From an uncultured Clostridia bacterium (GTDB lineage: Bacteria > Bacillota > Clostridia > Oscillospirales > Acutalibacteraceae), in the NCBI GenBank assembly GCA_946409885.1, contig CAMJYF010000092.1, positions 1-7,094 on the forward strand: a DNA stretch of 7,094 bases. The letters are read 5' to 3'. Both the position numbers and the translations under genes were made by a program. Each line of letters begins with the position of its first letter. Position 1 is the stretch's first letter. This document shows positions 7,004-7,094 of this stretch, piece by piece. The notes under the pieces were generated by a model. That model was not told the DNA's origin. It saw only the letters and a program-made list of their open reading frames with translations, and ran no database searches.

Positions 7004-7053
7004 GCCTGTTGTCTGTCACCGGTGCATGGGCGCCGTGCTACTGCCTATTGCCT
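7004..7053. repeat. Right heptamer array of second family (ATTGCCT-type), interrupted
   Basis: GCCTGTTGTCTGT (7004-7016) is complementary at 12 of 13 positions to 6882-6894; after a GC-rich interruption containing CACCGGTG, the units ACTGCCT (7040-7046) and ATTGCCT (7047-7053) follow. Together with 6884-6911 this makes an imperfect inverted repeat around the terminator. Confidence 0.65.
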
Positions 7054-7063
7054 ACACAGCCAG

Positions 7064-7094
7064 TCATCTGACCGTGCCTTCGTACTCCTCCGGC
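7064..7094 (-). CDS. C-terminal end of a convergent gene (partial)
   Basis: On the minus strand the last 31 bases read as nine codons, PEEYEGTVR, then TGA (7066-7064). The stop falls just before the repeat array, and a bidirectional terminator lies between it and the PAP2 gene, as expected for converging genes. Nine codons are too few to identify a product or to exclude chance. Confidence 0.35.
   Translation of the reverse strand, partial: PEEYEGTVR

Overview
The window looks like part of a GC-rich member of the Clostridia (Firmicutes), perhaps a gut or rumen Oscillospirales/Ruminococcaceae-type organism. This is an inference from three things: a type I-like dockerin domain on a large extracellular protein, AGGAG-type ribosome binding sites, and GC-rich genes separated by short AT-richer gaps. 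No species can be named from the sequence alone.

Layout. Bases 1-2415 hold the 3' part of a large, probably secreted protein: beta-helix-like repeats, a propeller-like section, a second beta-helix-like section, a CxH/CxxC motif and a C-terminal dockerin. Bases 2416-2592 are an intergenic region made of two facing arrays of a 7-base repeat. Between the arrays lies a GC-box resembling a CsoR operator, together with a weak promoter. Bases 2593-5079 encode a Cu(I)-type P1B ATPase (CopA) with a metal-binding domain at each end. The C-terminal one is preceded, inside the reading frame, by what looks like a former intergenic spacer: stop codons in both other frames, a strong ribosome binding site and an ATG. 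It therefore reads as a CopZ chaperone gene fused in frame to copA, possibly still translated separately as well. The next gene (5072-5920) overlaps copA by 8 bases and encodes a xylose-isomerase-like TIM-barrel protein with a complete set of probable metal ligands.

Bases 5921-6186 hold small hairpins, including an exact 25-base palindromic element present twice, then a promoter and ribosome binding site for a PAP2-family membrane phosphatase (6187-6873). Behind that gene lies a strong, apparently bidirectional terminator set between inverted arrays of a second 7-base repeat. The last 31 bases read on the minus strand as the end of a convergent gene.

How the genes fit together. The copper ATPase, the fused chaperone domain and the TIM-barrel gene probably form one transcription unit (copper efflux plus a sugar-isomerase-like enzyme of unknown substrate). 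The dockerin protein and the phosphatase seem to be independent units. The most interesting points are the copA-copZ fusion with a preserved internal start, and two unrelated intergenic regions built from heptamers of related form (ATTCCGC and ATTGCCT) arranged as inverted arrays.
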